Below are positions 45,910 through 57,440 of a stretch of DNA of 64,000 nucleotides, piece after piece (the first letter of the stretch is position 1; every line of letters starts with the position of its first letter). The notes below the pieces were generated by a model. That model was not told where the DNA came from. It ran no database searches and worked only from the letters and a program-made list of their open reading frames with translations. The DNA lies in the NCBI RefSeq assembly GCF_012489685.1, contig NC_080043.1, forward strand, positions 28,614,743 through 28,678,742, written 5' to 3'. The position numbers and the translations under genes were made by a program. Source of the DNA: Lotus japonicus (Eukaryota > Streptophyta > Magnoliopsida > Fabales > Fabaceae).

Positions 45910-46787
45910 TGTTGGAACATGTTGCCATGCATTTTGTCAAAACAACCGATTGTCGAAGCAGATGCCGTGGCATATGATCTCGTGAAGCTAGGGCATCAGT
46001 CCTCAGCTTGTGTTTCTGTTGTGGGCCCTCTGAAGATTTGCTGAAGATATGTTTTTGAGTTACTTGAGGAGCAAGTAGCTATTCCAGAAGGGTTTATTTG
46101 TTTGGGCTGCTATTTGTTGAAACAATCTTTGTTAAAAGATTGGTTTCTATCTTTACTTATGCAATAAGAAACCGAATCTATCAAGATTGCGTTTTGAATT
46201 GCTGTTACTGCAATCTGTTTCTTCAGCCCGTGCCAACCCTAAAGCCCATGCTACCGCTGCTGAAGTCTATAAAAGGATGAAGACCTAAAACATGAAGGGG
46301 TCGAAGCTGATAGAGAGAGATCGAGTGTTTTAGGATTTGTTAATTGTGCTTTGTCCTTTGTTGGTTGTGAATCGGTCTTTGCTCACTGATTCTATAAAGC
46401 AAAGAGAGATTATGTGTGTTTGATTGCGTTCAAACTCTACTTGTTCATTGTGTTTACCAATCACTATGGCAGTGATTGAGAGAAAGTGAGAGGGGCTCTC
46501 ATACTTAGGTTGAGATTCTAAGTAGAAATACACTGGGTAGATTAGGAAGTGAACTATGAACTGAGTTGTTCATGAGTGTCTGTAATTCCTGAATCTTGAG
46601 ATAGTGGATTTCCTTTCTTTGGGTGCAAACCCTTCAGACGTAGGTGAAAGTTTTCACTGAACTGGGTTAACAATTACTGTGTGTTATTGTTTCTGCTGTT
46701 AAGTTTTGTTTTACTGTAAAGCAGTTGTCGAACCTCTCGTCCCAGCATCGTGCAGGACAATCGGATCAGAGGGAACCTGAATTTACA
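45910..46787 (+). repeat. 3' LTR of Copia A+ (878 bp)
   Basis: Same length as the 5' LTR with eight visible substitutions. TATAAAA at 46268-46274. Confidence 0.94.
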
Positions 46788-47670
46788 CACCTCGCCTGAG
46801 AAGACAGCTACATCCAGGCAAAGACAAGAGACCATTCCTGAGATTGAGCATATGGACGAATCAGATCATTCAGGACAAGAGAAGGCTCATGTGAATGAAT
46901 CTGCACCTTAAGGTCAAATGAGAACTGAAAGTTCTAATGCATCAAGCTCTAACGCAACCAACACTCCTCAGCCAATCATGGATTTGGCACCCTCCTTCAG
47001 GCCACAAAATCTCATTCAGCTCATTCAGGAGTTGTCTGATGAAGCAACCAGAAGACTGCAATGGCTATATCAGGTAACTAATAATCAATTTGATGCATCT
47101 TTGGTTGATAGTATGTGGTCTGCCTTCGGAAGATGGTCAGAAAGTAGAGCTTATGAGCTTGAGAAGCAGCTTAGCAGAGAGAAGCGTCTGAGAATCCATG
47201 ATGCCTCAGAGAGAGCTTATGAGCAGAGGCAGAGGGTATTACACAAGGTTTGTGAACCCATGAGAAGAGAAATGGCTGCAAGAACACATGTTGTCTCTGA
47301 ACGTACCTCAGAAGATGCTGAGATGATTCCAGCAGAGGTTGCAGAGGATAGTACTGAAGAGATCATCATTCATGAAGCTGCAGAAGTTGATGAAGTTCAG
47401 ATGGAAGTACCTACTCAAGTTGAGGCAGAAGTTCAAGCACCTACAGGTGTTCCTATTCAAGCTCCAGAACCAGCTCCACATCCGGAAGTTGCTCGCCTGG
47501 ATGCCAGAATTGATAGGATACAAGATGATCAGCAGAGGCTGTTTCAGATGGTTGAGCAACAAGGCATCATTCAGAATGAACAAGGTCAGCAGATTCGGGA
47601 ATCTACAAGCAGAATGGAGAATATGATGAAGTATCTAATTGAGAATCTACCATCCTCTTCAAAGTCTTGA
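46788..47670 (+). pseudogene. Element B third ORF, 3' part
   Basis: After the CACCT duplication (46788-46792) the same frame resumes (SPEKTATSRQRQETIPEIEH). It meets a TAA at 46909-46911 and is open again from ATG 46918 to 47670. The C-terminal 250 residues are predicted coiled coil: a Glu/Arg-rich helix around 47150-47290, acidic repeats, and a Gln-rich heptad-like end (RIDRIQDDQQRLFQMVEQQG). Such a tail suggests oligomerisation; the function is unknown. Confidence 0.7.
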
Positions 47671-47932
47671 ACCCCTCCCATCTATCTTTCATGCATATTT
47701 ATTCATCTTATCTGTCTGTGAACTTATTCTATGTTTGACCATGTTTTTTTTTCTTATGTGTTTCTGCTACAACTTATTTAATGCACCGTCCACATCTCTT
47801 AGTAACTCACATGCATTTATGTTCGATGAGTTTTATGCATGTTTTTTTTCTGTTACTTCTCTTCTTTATAATCTATTGCTTTCCTTCTTCTCCATCGCAA
47901 TTCAATTCATTCCTTTCTCTCCTCAAATCAAA

Positions 47933-48400
47933 ATGTCTTCTGTTGATTTGATTTCTGAACTTAAGGCTCTGGTATTTGACCGGACCTTTTCCTGGAGTGT
48001 CAATCTTTCACTCACTCAAATCTCCCAAGCTCTTGGGAAAATTGAGTATCTGCTGGACTGCTGGCTAACATCGAATCAGACCCACTGTCTGCATACTCTT
48101 CAGGAAGTTCTGAAAGAACTCCTTCGCCTGGCCTCTCGCCGGAAGGATCTTGAAGTTCAATTCGAGAGCATTTGTCTGCTCATTGAGCATGAAAAGAGGG
48201 AACGAGAAGATCAAGAAGAAGCAGGTGAAGTGCTTCAAGCTGCTGCCTCCACTCCTACCATCAATGAGAGTGAGATTCTGAAGGAAGAACTGGCTGCCCA
48301 GTTAGCTTCCATTGATCAGGACATTCGTCCTTTGCACCTTCAGCTTCTTTCAATGAAGGAATCTCGTGCCTTCTTATGTGTCTATGAATTGTTCTCCTAG
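47933..48400 (+). CDS. Small additional ORF of element B (155 aa), unknown function
   Basis: An uninterrupted frame from ATG 47933 lies between the env-position ORF and the polypurine tract. It is preceded by a roughly 260-nt T-rich stretch with no ORF of its own, so the upstream extension of the frame is probably not translated. The product is almost entirely helical: SSVDLISELKALVF at the N-terminus, then Leu/Glu/Arg-rich heptads (LHTLQEVLKELLRLASRRKD) and a second helical block at the C-terminus. No known domain is recognised. It is intact in an element whose other genes are broken. Confidence 0.55.
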   Translation: MSSVDLISELKALVFDRTFSWSVNLSLTQISQALGKIEYLLDCWLTSNQTHCLHTLQEVLKELLRLASRRKDLEVQFESICLLIEHEKREREDQEEAGEVLQAAASTPTINESEILKEELAAQLASIDQDIRPLHLQLLSMKESRAFLCVYELFS

Positions 48401-49008
48401 TATTTTCTTATCCTCTGTACTCATTTCCGTTCATTAATAATAACATGCGTTTATCTAAGTTAATTTTTTGTTGTTATTGTTTTTGTTTTTCACTCTTTTT
48501 GCTTATGACAAAAATGGGGAGTACATAAAATGGTTTTTGATAAACTTTTAATTTTGTTTATATAATATAAAACCAGTTGAGGAGAATAAGTATCAAATAC
48601 TTATAGCACATAGATATTGCCAAGCATCCTAAACAAGGAATACATTTTGTTCAATCTTCTGAACAAACATGCCTCTGACGCCTTATCCCAATACATCTGG
48701 ACAATACTCTATGTTTCCATGTGATCTACGCAAGTTCTGAACCATCAATTTTTGATGAGTATACATTCTTCTATGCGTATCTTCCGATCACCTCACAAGA
48801 CTCCGAATCTAGACTCTTCATCATCTCATCAAGTCATAGATTCAGGGGGAGTCAGAGGGAGACCCCAGCTCAGAATCAGGTGCAATCCTAGATTCAGAAG
48901 GAGCAATATAAACCGTTACACAAGGATAAGTTTTAACTCTGATCTCTTCTCTCTTGTGTATCCAGTTTATTGACTAAGAATTGTTCATCAAAATACTTGT
49001 TTTGTCAT

Positions 49009-49026
49009 CATCAAAAAGGGGGAGAT
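49009..49026 (+). promoter_or_regulatory. Polypurine tract of element B
   Basis: AAAAAGGGGGAGAT immediately precedes the 3' LTR. Related G-runs (GGGGGAGTC near 48845) lie 180 bp upstream, matching the multiple purine tracts seen in A+ and A-. Confidence 0.8.
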
Positions 49027-50264
49027 TGTAAGATCAAGATTTGATCAGTGGTTGCATCTCTATATTTTGATGATTAAAATTAAGGTTTTTGAGAATGAAC
49101 AATTATGGTACTCTAACGTTTATCTTTTATAGTTGTGACAAACAGGTTCTGATTCTGACCCAAGCCGATTCCATCAGAAGATGAAGATCCAAGAGTAACC
49201 AAAAGAGAGTTCTAAAGCTTACCATGTTCGTTCAGAACAGTGGCAAATCCTTCAGAAATTCTGAAGATAGAAGCTCTCAAGAGGTACTGAAGAACCGGAG
49301 TCAGAAGTTCTGAAGACCAGATGTTCCAGAAGGAACGGTCCTGAAGTAGAAGACTCAAGTTCTGAAGACCTGCAAGAAGTTGGCTCTGAAGACCCAAGCT
49401 ATTCTAGCTCTGGAGTTCAGAAGTTTTGAGGAACATGTCCAGAAGTAGAAGTTGCAAGGTCAGAGGATCCAAGCTTTCTTCTGACTCTGATCAGAAGCTT
49501 CACCAACGTCCACTTGAAGCACTCCAGATCATAAGTCAGCTGGTGAAAGGACAGGTCGCTGTCATAGCACACATCGTACTGTCATAGCCTGTCCGCCACC
49601 TACCTCGTTCAGCCTAGCAGTCTGATATTACAAGATTGCCACTCCAACGGGCAAAACCTTAGCAACGGCTACACCATATGCCTTGGAGTATATAAGGACT
49701 GAACATAGAAGAAAGAAGCTAAGAAACTTTGCTGATATTCTTGAATCCATTCTAGCCGATCTCTTAGCAATATTTCTTCATTGTTCTTGAACATCTGAGT
49801 TTACTATTAGCTTTTCAGAAGTATTTCTTGTAAACCCAAAACCTTTTACAAACACTTTGTAAAGTTCCTTAAGAGACCAAGTTTGGTCAGATCTTGAGAG
49901 GACTGAATCAAGTTTGATTCAGTGTTTAGTTAGTCTTGAGAGGATCGGTTGATCAGCTTTTTGAGAGTATACTAGTGAGAAAATCAGTGTACTGTTAGTC
50001 ACTTTGCAGGTTGCAAGTGTAGTTGTAACATTCATTGATTTTAGTGAATTACCTTCATCAGAAGAAGGAAGAAATCACCTTCACGGGTGGACTGGATTAA
50101 CTTGAGCTTTTATCTCAAGTGAACTAGGATAAAATACTTGTGTTCTTTACTTCATATTCCTTAGCACCTAGTTCTTCTTTAAGTTTGTCATAACTTAAAA
50201 AGAAGAAAACTTTTGTTTAAAAACTCTATTCAAACCCCCCTTTCTAGTGTTTTTCTCACTTTCA
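49027..50264 (+). repeat. 3' LTR of element B (1238 bp)
   Basis: It starts TGTAAGATCAAGATTTGATC and ends CACTTTCA. It contains the roughly 330 bp missing from the 5' LTR. TATA box TATATAA at 49689-49695. Confidence 0.92.
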
Positions 50265-50269
50265 TAGGG

Positions 50270-50381
50270 GACATAAGGGTTAGGGAGGGGAAGGTCCTGG
50301 TTTAAATCCTAGAAGGGAAGTTTGAAGAAATTTTCTAACTGACTAACAACTAACCACTAACATTTGCCTATCAAAAAAAAA
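50270..50381 (+). mobile_element. tRNA-derived SINE, 3' part (split by element B)
   Basis: Continuing from 15833, the sequence has a box-B-like GGTTTAAATCC (about 50299-50309). It ends with a poly-A run (50373-50381) and the second copy of the SINE duplication, ACCATCATGTATGCTT (50382-50397; one mismatch with the left copy). The complete SINE would be only about 150 bp. Confidence 0.75.
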
Positions 50382-50397
50382 ACCATCATGTATGCTT

Positions 50398-51090
50398 AAA
50401 ATATCACGGCCGGGTGTGTCATCCAGGGTAATCCGATCCTAGTAGCAATCATGATTCTCCTCCACTAGATAATTCTTCATATCTTTTCCTTTCACTTGCA
50501 CATCATAATTCTTCTGTATGTGGCCACACTTTAATTTTGAGAAATTTCTCAAAGGCAAGCAGCAGTTCAGCAAAGGCATCTCCAAAGGTAAAGAAATGGC
50601 GGTGCTTTCAAGTTCCAATCTTCATATTGCTTGTAACATATATGATATATCAACAGAACTAGGTGGATAAAATGATTTCCCTAAAAGCATCTAATCTTCT
50701 TCCCAAATTAAATCATATGCACCTCTCTTTCTATCAAGTCATTTAGTTACTTTTGAAACAATAAGTATAAAGAGTTTTGGCTTAAATGCCAATGCAGCGT
50801 CAATAAATTTGTTAGTAAGCTAGATAACCCTAAACCAAAAGAAGGACTCAACCATATGATAAGTTCATAACCATGCATTGTGTAATTCTTCTGCATTGAA
50901 CAAACATGGAAGTCATGTTCATTTAATTAGAACTATATATGATTTATTCCAAGGAAAAAATGATTTCAATTTTGAAAATAGATATTCAGTGCCCATGCAG
51001 AAGAATTACCCAATGATTCTGAACTTATCAGGGCTAAATCCTCTTTTGGAGTTAAGGTTTATCTTACTAACAAGCTTTATTGACAATACA
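50398..51090. other. Unassigned AT-rich intergenic DNA
   Basis: This is the right flank of the SINE. I see no gene, repeat or element I can name. Confidence 0.4.
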
Positions 51091-52551
51091 TTGATGTATG
51101 TGATCAGAGTGACCAAGCTACCCGGTGAGCAGGGGCAGCAGGGAGGGGAGGAGAGCTGGGGCGTTGACGAGCTGGGTGTTCCCGGGAGGGGCTCCTGCAA
51201 GAGACTCCGATGCTAAAGTGAGTAGAGGAATCGAGTAAGTGAGTGGTGAAGTGAAGAGAATCATGTACCTTAGAATGGATGGGTCGCCTCCTTTATATAC
51301 ATGTTGGGGCATTAGGGTTGGAGCCATGCAACGTCATGCATGGTCCGTACCGGTGGATTAGGGGCCGTTGGATCCTTCTGCTCCTCCTATTGCTAACAGT
51401 GATCTAACGGCCTAGGATTCCTAGGGACCCACCTCTCAACCACCCTAGTTCCGTAGGGTGGTGGGCCTAGGTCAACCCCTAGGTGGTGGGGTCCCGGTAC
51501 CTGGATAAGGGGGGGGATGTCGTCCCGCGCGGAGGGCGTCCCGCTTGTGGTGGGGGGCCCAGACACCCCTCACCCCGGTCGTCCCATCGAGGCGCTCCCT
51601 CGGGTAATCCTGGTCGGGTGCTAGCCCGGTAGGTGGTCGAGTGTTAATCCGGTAGGTGATCGTCCTAACTATGTTGGGGCCGAGATCGGTACGTCTCCAT
51701 CCGTCCGGTTTGTGACCCGCTTCCGGGGCTTCCTAGAACAGTAGTCCCCCAGCTCTGGTCCACTACTTTAGTGGGCCTTGAGCTTGGGAGAGGCTCCCCT
51801 AGGAAAGGGTTGTTTGGGCGGTGTCTCGTCGCTTCAGTCGGCCCCTGTTAGCCCCTACCAGAACAGTAGTCCCCTAGTTCTGTCCCACTGCATGAGTTGG
51901 GCATGAGCTTTAGAGTTGCGGCCGGTCGGGTGGTGGAGGAAAAATGGGTGCTCCGGACGACCGGACGGACGGTGAAGGGAGAGTGGGTACACCGGTCGAC
52001 TCCGGCCTCCCTTGGATGAGCGTCACCCTTCGTGGTCTCGGGACGACCGGGTGGTCTCGAATTCCAAACGTTATGCAACAGTAACATGAAGTGACGTTTC
52101 TGCGGCGCAATTTATGCGTCTGACGAAGTGTGGCATGCGTCGCGTCGTTTCGTTCCCCTTGCTGACGTGGCAGACGTGGATTGGATGAGATTTTTCCCGC
52201 CTCCCCTAGAGTCATCATTACAGTCGTAGGGTTTGGTGAAGCGTCGTTTCCCATTCCTGAGTTTCCTTATAAAAGAGAGGGAGGTGCTTCATTTGCGCTT
52301 CTTCGCATCCTAAGCTCTCTTCCTTTCTTGTTAAAAGTTCTGAGCCTCTCCGCCGTCAGACGCTATTTCTGAGGTGGTCGTTTCTGATTTCCCGGTGGTC
52401 GTCCCCGTCATTTTCCTTGTAAGTTCTTAAAAACTTCTTCTGCCTTTTATTTAATTTTTCTTCCCTTTCTTCCTACTTCCGTTCCCTAGGGATTCTAGGG
52501 TGTGTCTTCCGGGTGGGAGTGGTCTCCTCCCCCCGCGCGACGGAGGGACGG
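51091..52551. mobile_element. GC-rich LTR-like block with two outward-facing TATA boxes
   Basis: Abrupt rise in GC and CpG. A minus-strand TATATAAAGGAGG (51288-51300) precedes sequence ending in CGGAGTCTCTTGCAGGAG (about 51190-51208), similar to Tat/Athila-type LTR transcripts. A plus-strand TTATAAAAGAGAGG (about 52267-52280) precedes a CT-rich leader. A direct repeat, AGAACAGTAGTCCCC, occurs at about 51735 and 51861. I read this as one or two Gypsy LTR fragments, but no borders, primer site or TSD were found. Confidence 0.35.
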
Positions 52552-53737
52552 TGATGACCCTTGTTTAGTAGTGTTTTTAGGGTCATTTCTTTTGTTGTTT
52601 TGAGTCTTTTTGTTGAGTCTCATGTAGTGTTTCATGCATTCTCATGCATTTTTATCTTTCTTTGAGTCTTTACTTCGTTTTGGTAATTTTGTAGTTTTAT
52701 AGGGAGTTTTCTTGCATTTTAAGTAAGTTAGGACTTGCATGGTTTTATTGTGTTAATTGAAGGATCTCTTGTGCTAATAAGCTCTTTGAGCTTCTGGAAT
52801 TTTCCTTGGCTTGTTGGTTAAGTGTGCAGATCAGAACCTGAAGGAAAAAGAAGGCCAAGGAGCATGGAATTGAAGGAGGACTTAAAGAGGCTTGAGAGAA
52901 GAGTTAAAGGAAGCCAAAAAGTCTTTTCCAACGAGCTTGAGCTCCTAGGCGCTGGGAATTGGCGCCTAGGCGCTAGTGATGTTTGGTCAGGCTTGTGGAA
53001 TTGACGCCTAGGCGCTGGGAATTGGCGCCTAGGCGCCAATTACCTTCCAGAGAGCATGTTTTCAGATGGAATTGGCGCTCAGGCGCTCTGAATTGGCGTC
53101 TGAGTGCCCAGACTCGACTGTTTTGCCTATAAACTGGTTTTTAGACATTTCTCTTGGGACCTTTTGTCATTTTTATCATATTTTCATAAGTTAGAAGAGA
53201 GGGTTTGAGTTCTGGAGCTTGAGGAGCTTTCCCTAAGCCCTATGTTTCAGGTTTCATCTTTATCTTCTTGTATGGATTCCATAGCCATGCTTGGCTAAAA
53301 CCCCTTTTGTTTTGGGTTCTTTGTAAGACATTGGATGTTTTAGCTTTCATTCCTTTTCTATTCATGCTGTTCTGAGTAAACCCTTGAATCTCACTACTAT
53401 GCTTTATCTTTCAAGCTTGAATGCATGCTAGCTTTTTACTTTTCTATAATCATAACGATAGTTTGTTATAGAATTGAGACTTGTTGTGAGATTACCTCTT
53501 CTATACTTGCTGCTAGGAATAGAGGAAGGGTTGAGGTTTGTTGGCCTGAATTGCATGCTTAGTGCTTCTAACAAATGTTTAGGTTATCAAGGAATTGAAT
53601 CTATCTTTTGATTAGAAAGGGTTTTCTTTACGAGGCATCGATAGATGACTATCTAGGCTAGAACATCAAGGAGAGACTCAGGATTTATTGAATAGGAAGG
53701 TTTGCTAAAACTGAATTTGTTGAGCAAGAACCCAAGG
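52552..53737 (+). mobile_element. Athila-like LTR fragment, interrupted by Copia A-
   Basis: It starts TGATGACCCTTG after a GC-rich boundary and has repeated GGCGC(C/T)(C/T)AGGCGC motifs (52945-53110). It continues as AT-rich sequence until cut by the Copia A- LTR at 53738. Assignment rests on general resemblance of start and GC-palindrome motifs to legume Athila LTRs; no coding part is present. Confidence 0.4.
53020..53041. repeat. 22-bp perfect palindrome
   Basis: Half-site AATTGGCGCCT followed directly by its complement. Two further, less perfect copies of the motif lie within 100 bp on each side. Confidence 0.9.
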
Positions 53738-54614
53738 TGTAATTCAGGTTCCCTCTGATACAATTGTCTTGCACGATGCTGGGACAAGAGGTTCGACAAT
53801 CGCTTAACAATAAAACAAAACTTAACAACATAAACAATAACACACAGTAATTGCTAACCCAGTTCAGTGAAAACTTTCACCTACGTCTGGAGGGTTTGCA
53901 CCCAAAGAAAGGAAATCCACTATCTCAAGATTCAAGAATTACAGACACTCATGAACAACTCAGTTCATAGTTCACTTCCTAATCTACCCAGTGTATTTCT
54001 ACTTAGAATCTCAACCTAAGTATGAGAGCCCCTCTCACTTTCTCTCAATCACTGCCACAGTGATTGGTGAACACAATGAACAAGTAGAGTTTGGACGCAA
54101 TCAAACACACAGAATCTCTCTTTGCTTTATAGAATCAGTGAGCAAAGACAGATTCACAACTAACAAAGGACAAAGCACAATTAACAAATCCTAAAACACT
54201 CGATCTCTCTCTATCAACTTCGACACCCTTCATGTTTTAGGTCTTCATCCTTTTATAGACTTCAGCAGCGGTAGCATGGGCTTTAGGGTTGGCATGGGCT
54301 GAAGAAACAGATTGCAGTAACAGCAATTCAAAACGCAATCTTGATAGATTCGGTTTCTTATTGCACAAGTAAAGATAGAAACCAATGTTTTAACAAAGAT
54401 TGTTTCAACAAATAACAACCCAACAAATAAACCCTTCTGGAATAGCTACTTGCTCCTCAAGTAACTCAAAAACATATCTTCAGTAAATCTTCAGAGGGCC
54501 CACAACAGAAACACAAGCTGAGGACTGATGCCCTAGCTTCACGAGGACAGATGCCACGACATCTGCTTCGACAATCGGTTGTTTTGACAAAATGCATGGC
54601 AACATGTTTCAACA
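53738..54614 (-). repeat. 3' LTR of Copia A- (877 bp)
   Basis: Sense start TGTTGAAACATG, end GAATTACA (one A fewer than A+). TATA complement at about 54251-54257. Purine tracts adjoin it (complements of AAAGGGGGAGAT at 54612-54625, and more near 54685 and 54705). Confidence 0.92.
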
Positions 54615-55227
54615 ATCTCCCCCTTTGTCAAATTTTGTCTAAAACAAATTACAGCCAGAGAGGATAAAAACTAGAGAATCAATTCTCCCCCTTAAACATT
54701 GCTCCCCCTCAACTGATGCATCTACACAACCAACTACCAACTTCAAAAGGCATAGTTGGAACAAAACACTTAGCAGCACAAACACACAGCCAGAAGTACA
54801 ATCAGGCCTTAGCATATGATGACACCAAAATAGATCAGCTTAAAACATCAACGTTTCAGAAATACTGCCATCAGAAGTTAGCAACACATAAGCTATCAGA
54901 AATACTGCTAATCAGAGGCAACGTTTCAGAAATACTGCTATCAGAAAAATGCCTCTTGAAACAAACATAGCCATTGTCTTGAACTTGTCTTCAAATTAAA
55001 CAGACCACAGCTAACACTATCAGAACACACATAGCAGAAGCACACATAGCAGAAGCAACTTCACAGTAGAAACATAGGTCTTCACAGCAGTACCACAAAA
55101 TATTACAGACCACATAGCAGATAGAATCTTCAATCTCAACGCAAACTCAAACTACTCCCCCTTTTTAGCACAAATTTGCAAAGGGTGCATCCAAAAACAA
55201 AAGAAAATAGCACAAGATCAGAGCAAA

Positions 55228-57096
55228 CTAGTCTTCAGAACTTGACTCCTCCTCAGACCCTTCTGCACTTTCTTCAGATCCTTCCTCCTCTTCATTACTC
55301 GCTTTTTGAGCAGCTGTAACAGCAGCACTGTGCTCACCACCTTGACGTTCTTCTTCTTGAAGCTTGTGTAGCAACGAATCAACTCTGAGCTTCCTGGCAG
55401 TGCTCACCCTGATTGTCTCCTGCAAAACCTTGGAAACTTCCTGTAATTCAGCAATTATGGCCTGAGTGCCAGATTCAGTCACAGGAGGGGCAGATGTCCT
55501 GCTGGTTGGCATGGCAATGTCTAGGACATGTGGCTCCATAAACAAACGTTGATCCAAAGTGATTGGAACACCACGAGACATAGCCACATCATCAGCCCTG
55601 AGAATCTGAGGATGCTGCTTAAGAATGATCTCAGAGAGAAGGGAAGGAAATGAAACAGGCAGCTTCACAGCACAAGTATCATCATGCTTCAATGTCTGCT
55701 CAAACACAAAAGTTCCAAAATCAAAAGCAATAGACTTGCCAATCCTATAGATCAATTTGGCAAGCGTTGCAGAAACACCAGAGGTATGTTGAGTAGGAAC
55801 CCAATTCACATCACCAATCCTGTTAAGAATAGCATACTTCACACTGAGATTTCCAGTAGACAACAACTTCTTGCTCGACCACTTCTTCACATGACCTGCA
55901 GTAAGCTCCTTGGCAACATCATCCATGGACACTTCTTCATCAACAAATTAAATAGCACTTCTTCCAAGTGCTTGATTGACCACAGCAGGTGAGAACATCA
56001 CACATTCAGCCCGCACATAGACTTTCCTGAATTCTGCACTATCAGGAAGTCCCACATCAACAGAGAGATTCACCAAGAACTCTCTCACAAGCTTCTCATA
56101 GCACTTTCCAACATTCTGAATAGTCTTCATCAGACCTGCTTTCTCAATTAGTGCAATTACATCTCTGCATTCAAGAACATCAGAACCAACTTCCCTTTCC
56201 TTGGCCATTCTCCTCTTGCAAACAAACTTCCACTTCTGAACATTCTCTTCTAAGTGGAAAGACACTCTATCAATAGGAACAGCAGGAACATTCTGAGGAA
56301 TACGCTTACCAGAAAACTTCTTTTTCTCAGAAGATCGAATGTCCTGGACACCGACTTCAACATCTGACTCAGAGTCTTCAACTGGAATCTTCCTCTTCTT
56401 CTTCTCAGTGGGAGTCTTGTCTTCCTTTTGCTTCCCCTTACTCTTCACACTGGCCTGTCGTGACTTGTAGGTTATAGGTGAAGACTTGGATTTCTTTGAT
56501 GGAGTAGGAGTGACTTCAGAAGAAGAAACCCTTCTTTTCCTTTTCATCCTCACAGCAACACTATCAGCAAAGGACTTAGTCAGAGGAACATCATCAGAAT
56601 CATCATCAGAGATGTTCTGAACAGAGGCTGGAGCCTGGATTGGCTCTTCAGAATTGGTGCCCTCAGAGTTACCATTCTTTGGATCAGCATCCTTCGAAGA
56701 GGATGAAACAGAGATATCAGGCTGAGTAGCATCGCCTGAATCTTCATGAGAAGTGGAATCCTTTCCAGGATTTTCTTGAGCAGAACTTTCCTTAGACCCA
56801 GATGTCTCAACATCAGGCACAACATAAGGAGGCGATTTCACAGGAGAGTCTTCAGCCTCGATTTCCTCTTCATCAGAAACATCCTCACAGAGAGGAACAT
56901 TGGTGGGTTCTTTGTTTTGAACCTTGGACATGTAGGTCTTTCTTGCTGGGTATCTTGTCTTCGGCTTCCTAGGAGCTTTCTTTGACACAGAAGATGGTTG
57001 AGAGGAATCACTCTTCAAACCCATACACTTGACTCCTTTAGCAGTTCTTTCAATCTTGGCCTTGACAGATTCCTTCTTTCCTGAACTTTGAGACAT
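55228..57096 (-). pseudogene. Copia A- third ORF (env-position, plant-transposon-protein family)
   Basis: ATG at 57096 (MSQSSGKKESVKAK). The N-terminal half is basic and Ser/Pro-rich with repeated KKKRK-type stretches that could be nuclear localisation signals. The middle (about 56280-55480) resembles the putative plant transposon protein domain (YVRAECVMFSPAVVNQALGR). The C-terminus is a helix followed by a Glu/Ser-rich tail. A single in-frame TAA (55948-55950) divides an otherwise open frame of about 620 codons. No signal peptide or transmembrane segment is visible, which argues against an envelope role. Confidence 0.75.
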
Positions 57097-57333
57097 GATG
57101 AATTGAGAGCAAATACAAACAGAGTACAGAACAATGAAACAGAATTGCAAATGAGAGATGATAAGTCTTGAAGAAGATAGATGAACAAGCGGTTGAGAGA
57201 ACACAATTTGCCCATTGGAGGTAGTTATAGGATAAGTGAACCATGAAGTAACTTTCTCTCTGCTGATGTCACAACGGCAGTTAATGATGACCAAGAATAA
57301 ACTAGCCGTTAACACACTGGGGCACGCTAATTG

Positions 57334-57440
57334 CTATGCATCAGAAAGACAAATCCCTAGACTTCCTCTTAATTTTTCAAAAGTGATTGCATCAAGGGGT
57401 TTTGTGAGAATATCAGCCAATTGCTTGTCAGTTGTAACAT
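57334..57440 (-). pseudogene. Copia A- pol, C-terminal end
   Basis: The last 35 codons of RNase H/pol (TTDKQLADILTKPL ... LSDA, stop at 57334-57336), separated from the rest by the solo LTR. Confidence 0.88.

Larger units (their letters stand above)
28716..46787 (+). mobile_element. Copia A+: SIRE-like retrotransposon nested in element B
   Basis: Two 878-bp LTRs (TGTTGGAACATG...GAATTTACA) and TSD CACCT (28711-28715 and 46788-46792). The element carries a Tekay chromovirus with TSD CTAAC inside gag. Without that insertion it is about 6.8 kb: gag, pol up to the RNase H active site, then a deletion to the 3' UTR that removed the end of pol and any third ORF. The LTRs differ at eight sites by eye, about 0.9%. 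Confidence 0.94.
15834..50264 (+). mobile_element. Element B: SIRE/Maximus-like Copia retrotransposon containing nested insertions
   Basis: The ends TGTAAGATC...CTTTCA and TSD TAGGG (15829-15833 and 50265-50269) define the element. Order: 5' LTR, primer site, gag, protease, integrase, a largely deleted RT, RNase H, an env-position ORF, a further small ORF, polypurine tract, 3' LTR. It contains element C at 18885-23763 and Copia A+ (itself carrying a Tekay element) at 28716-46787. Several stops, frameshifts and the RT deletion make it inactive. Confidence 0.92.
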
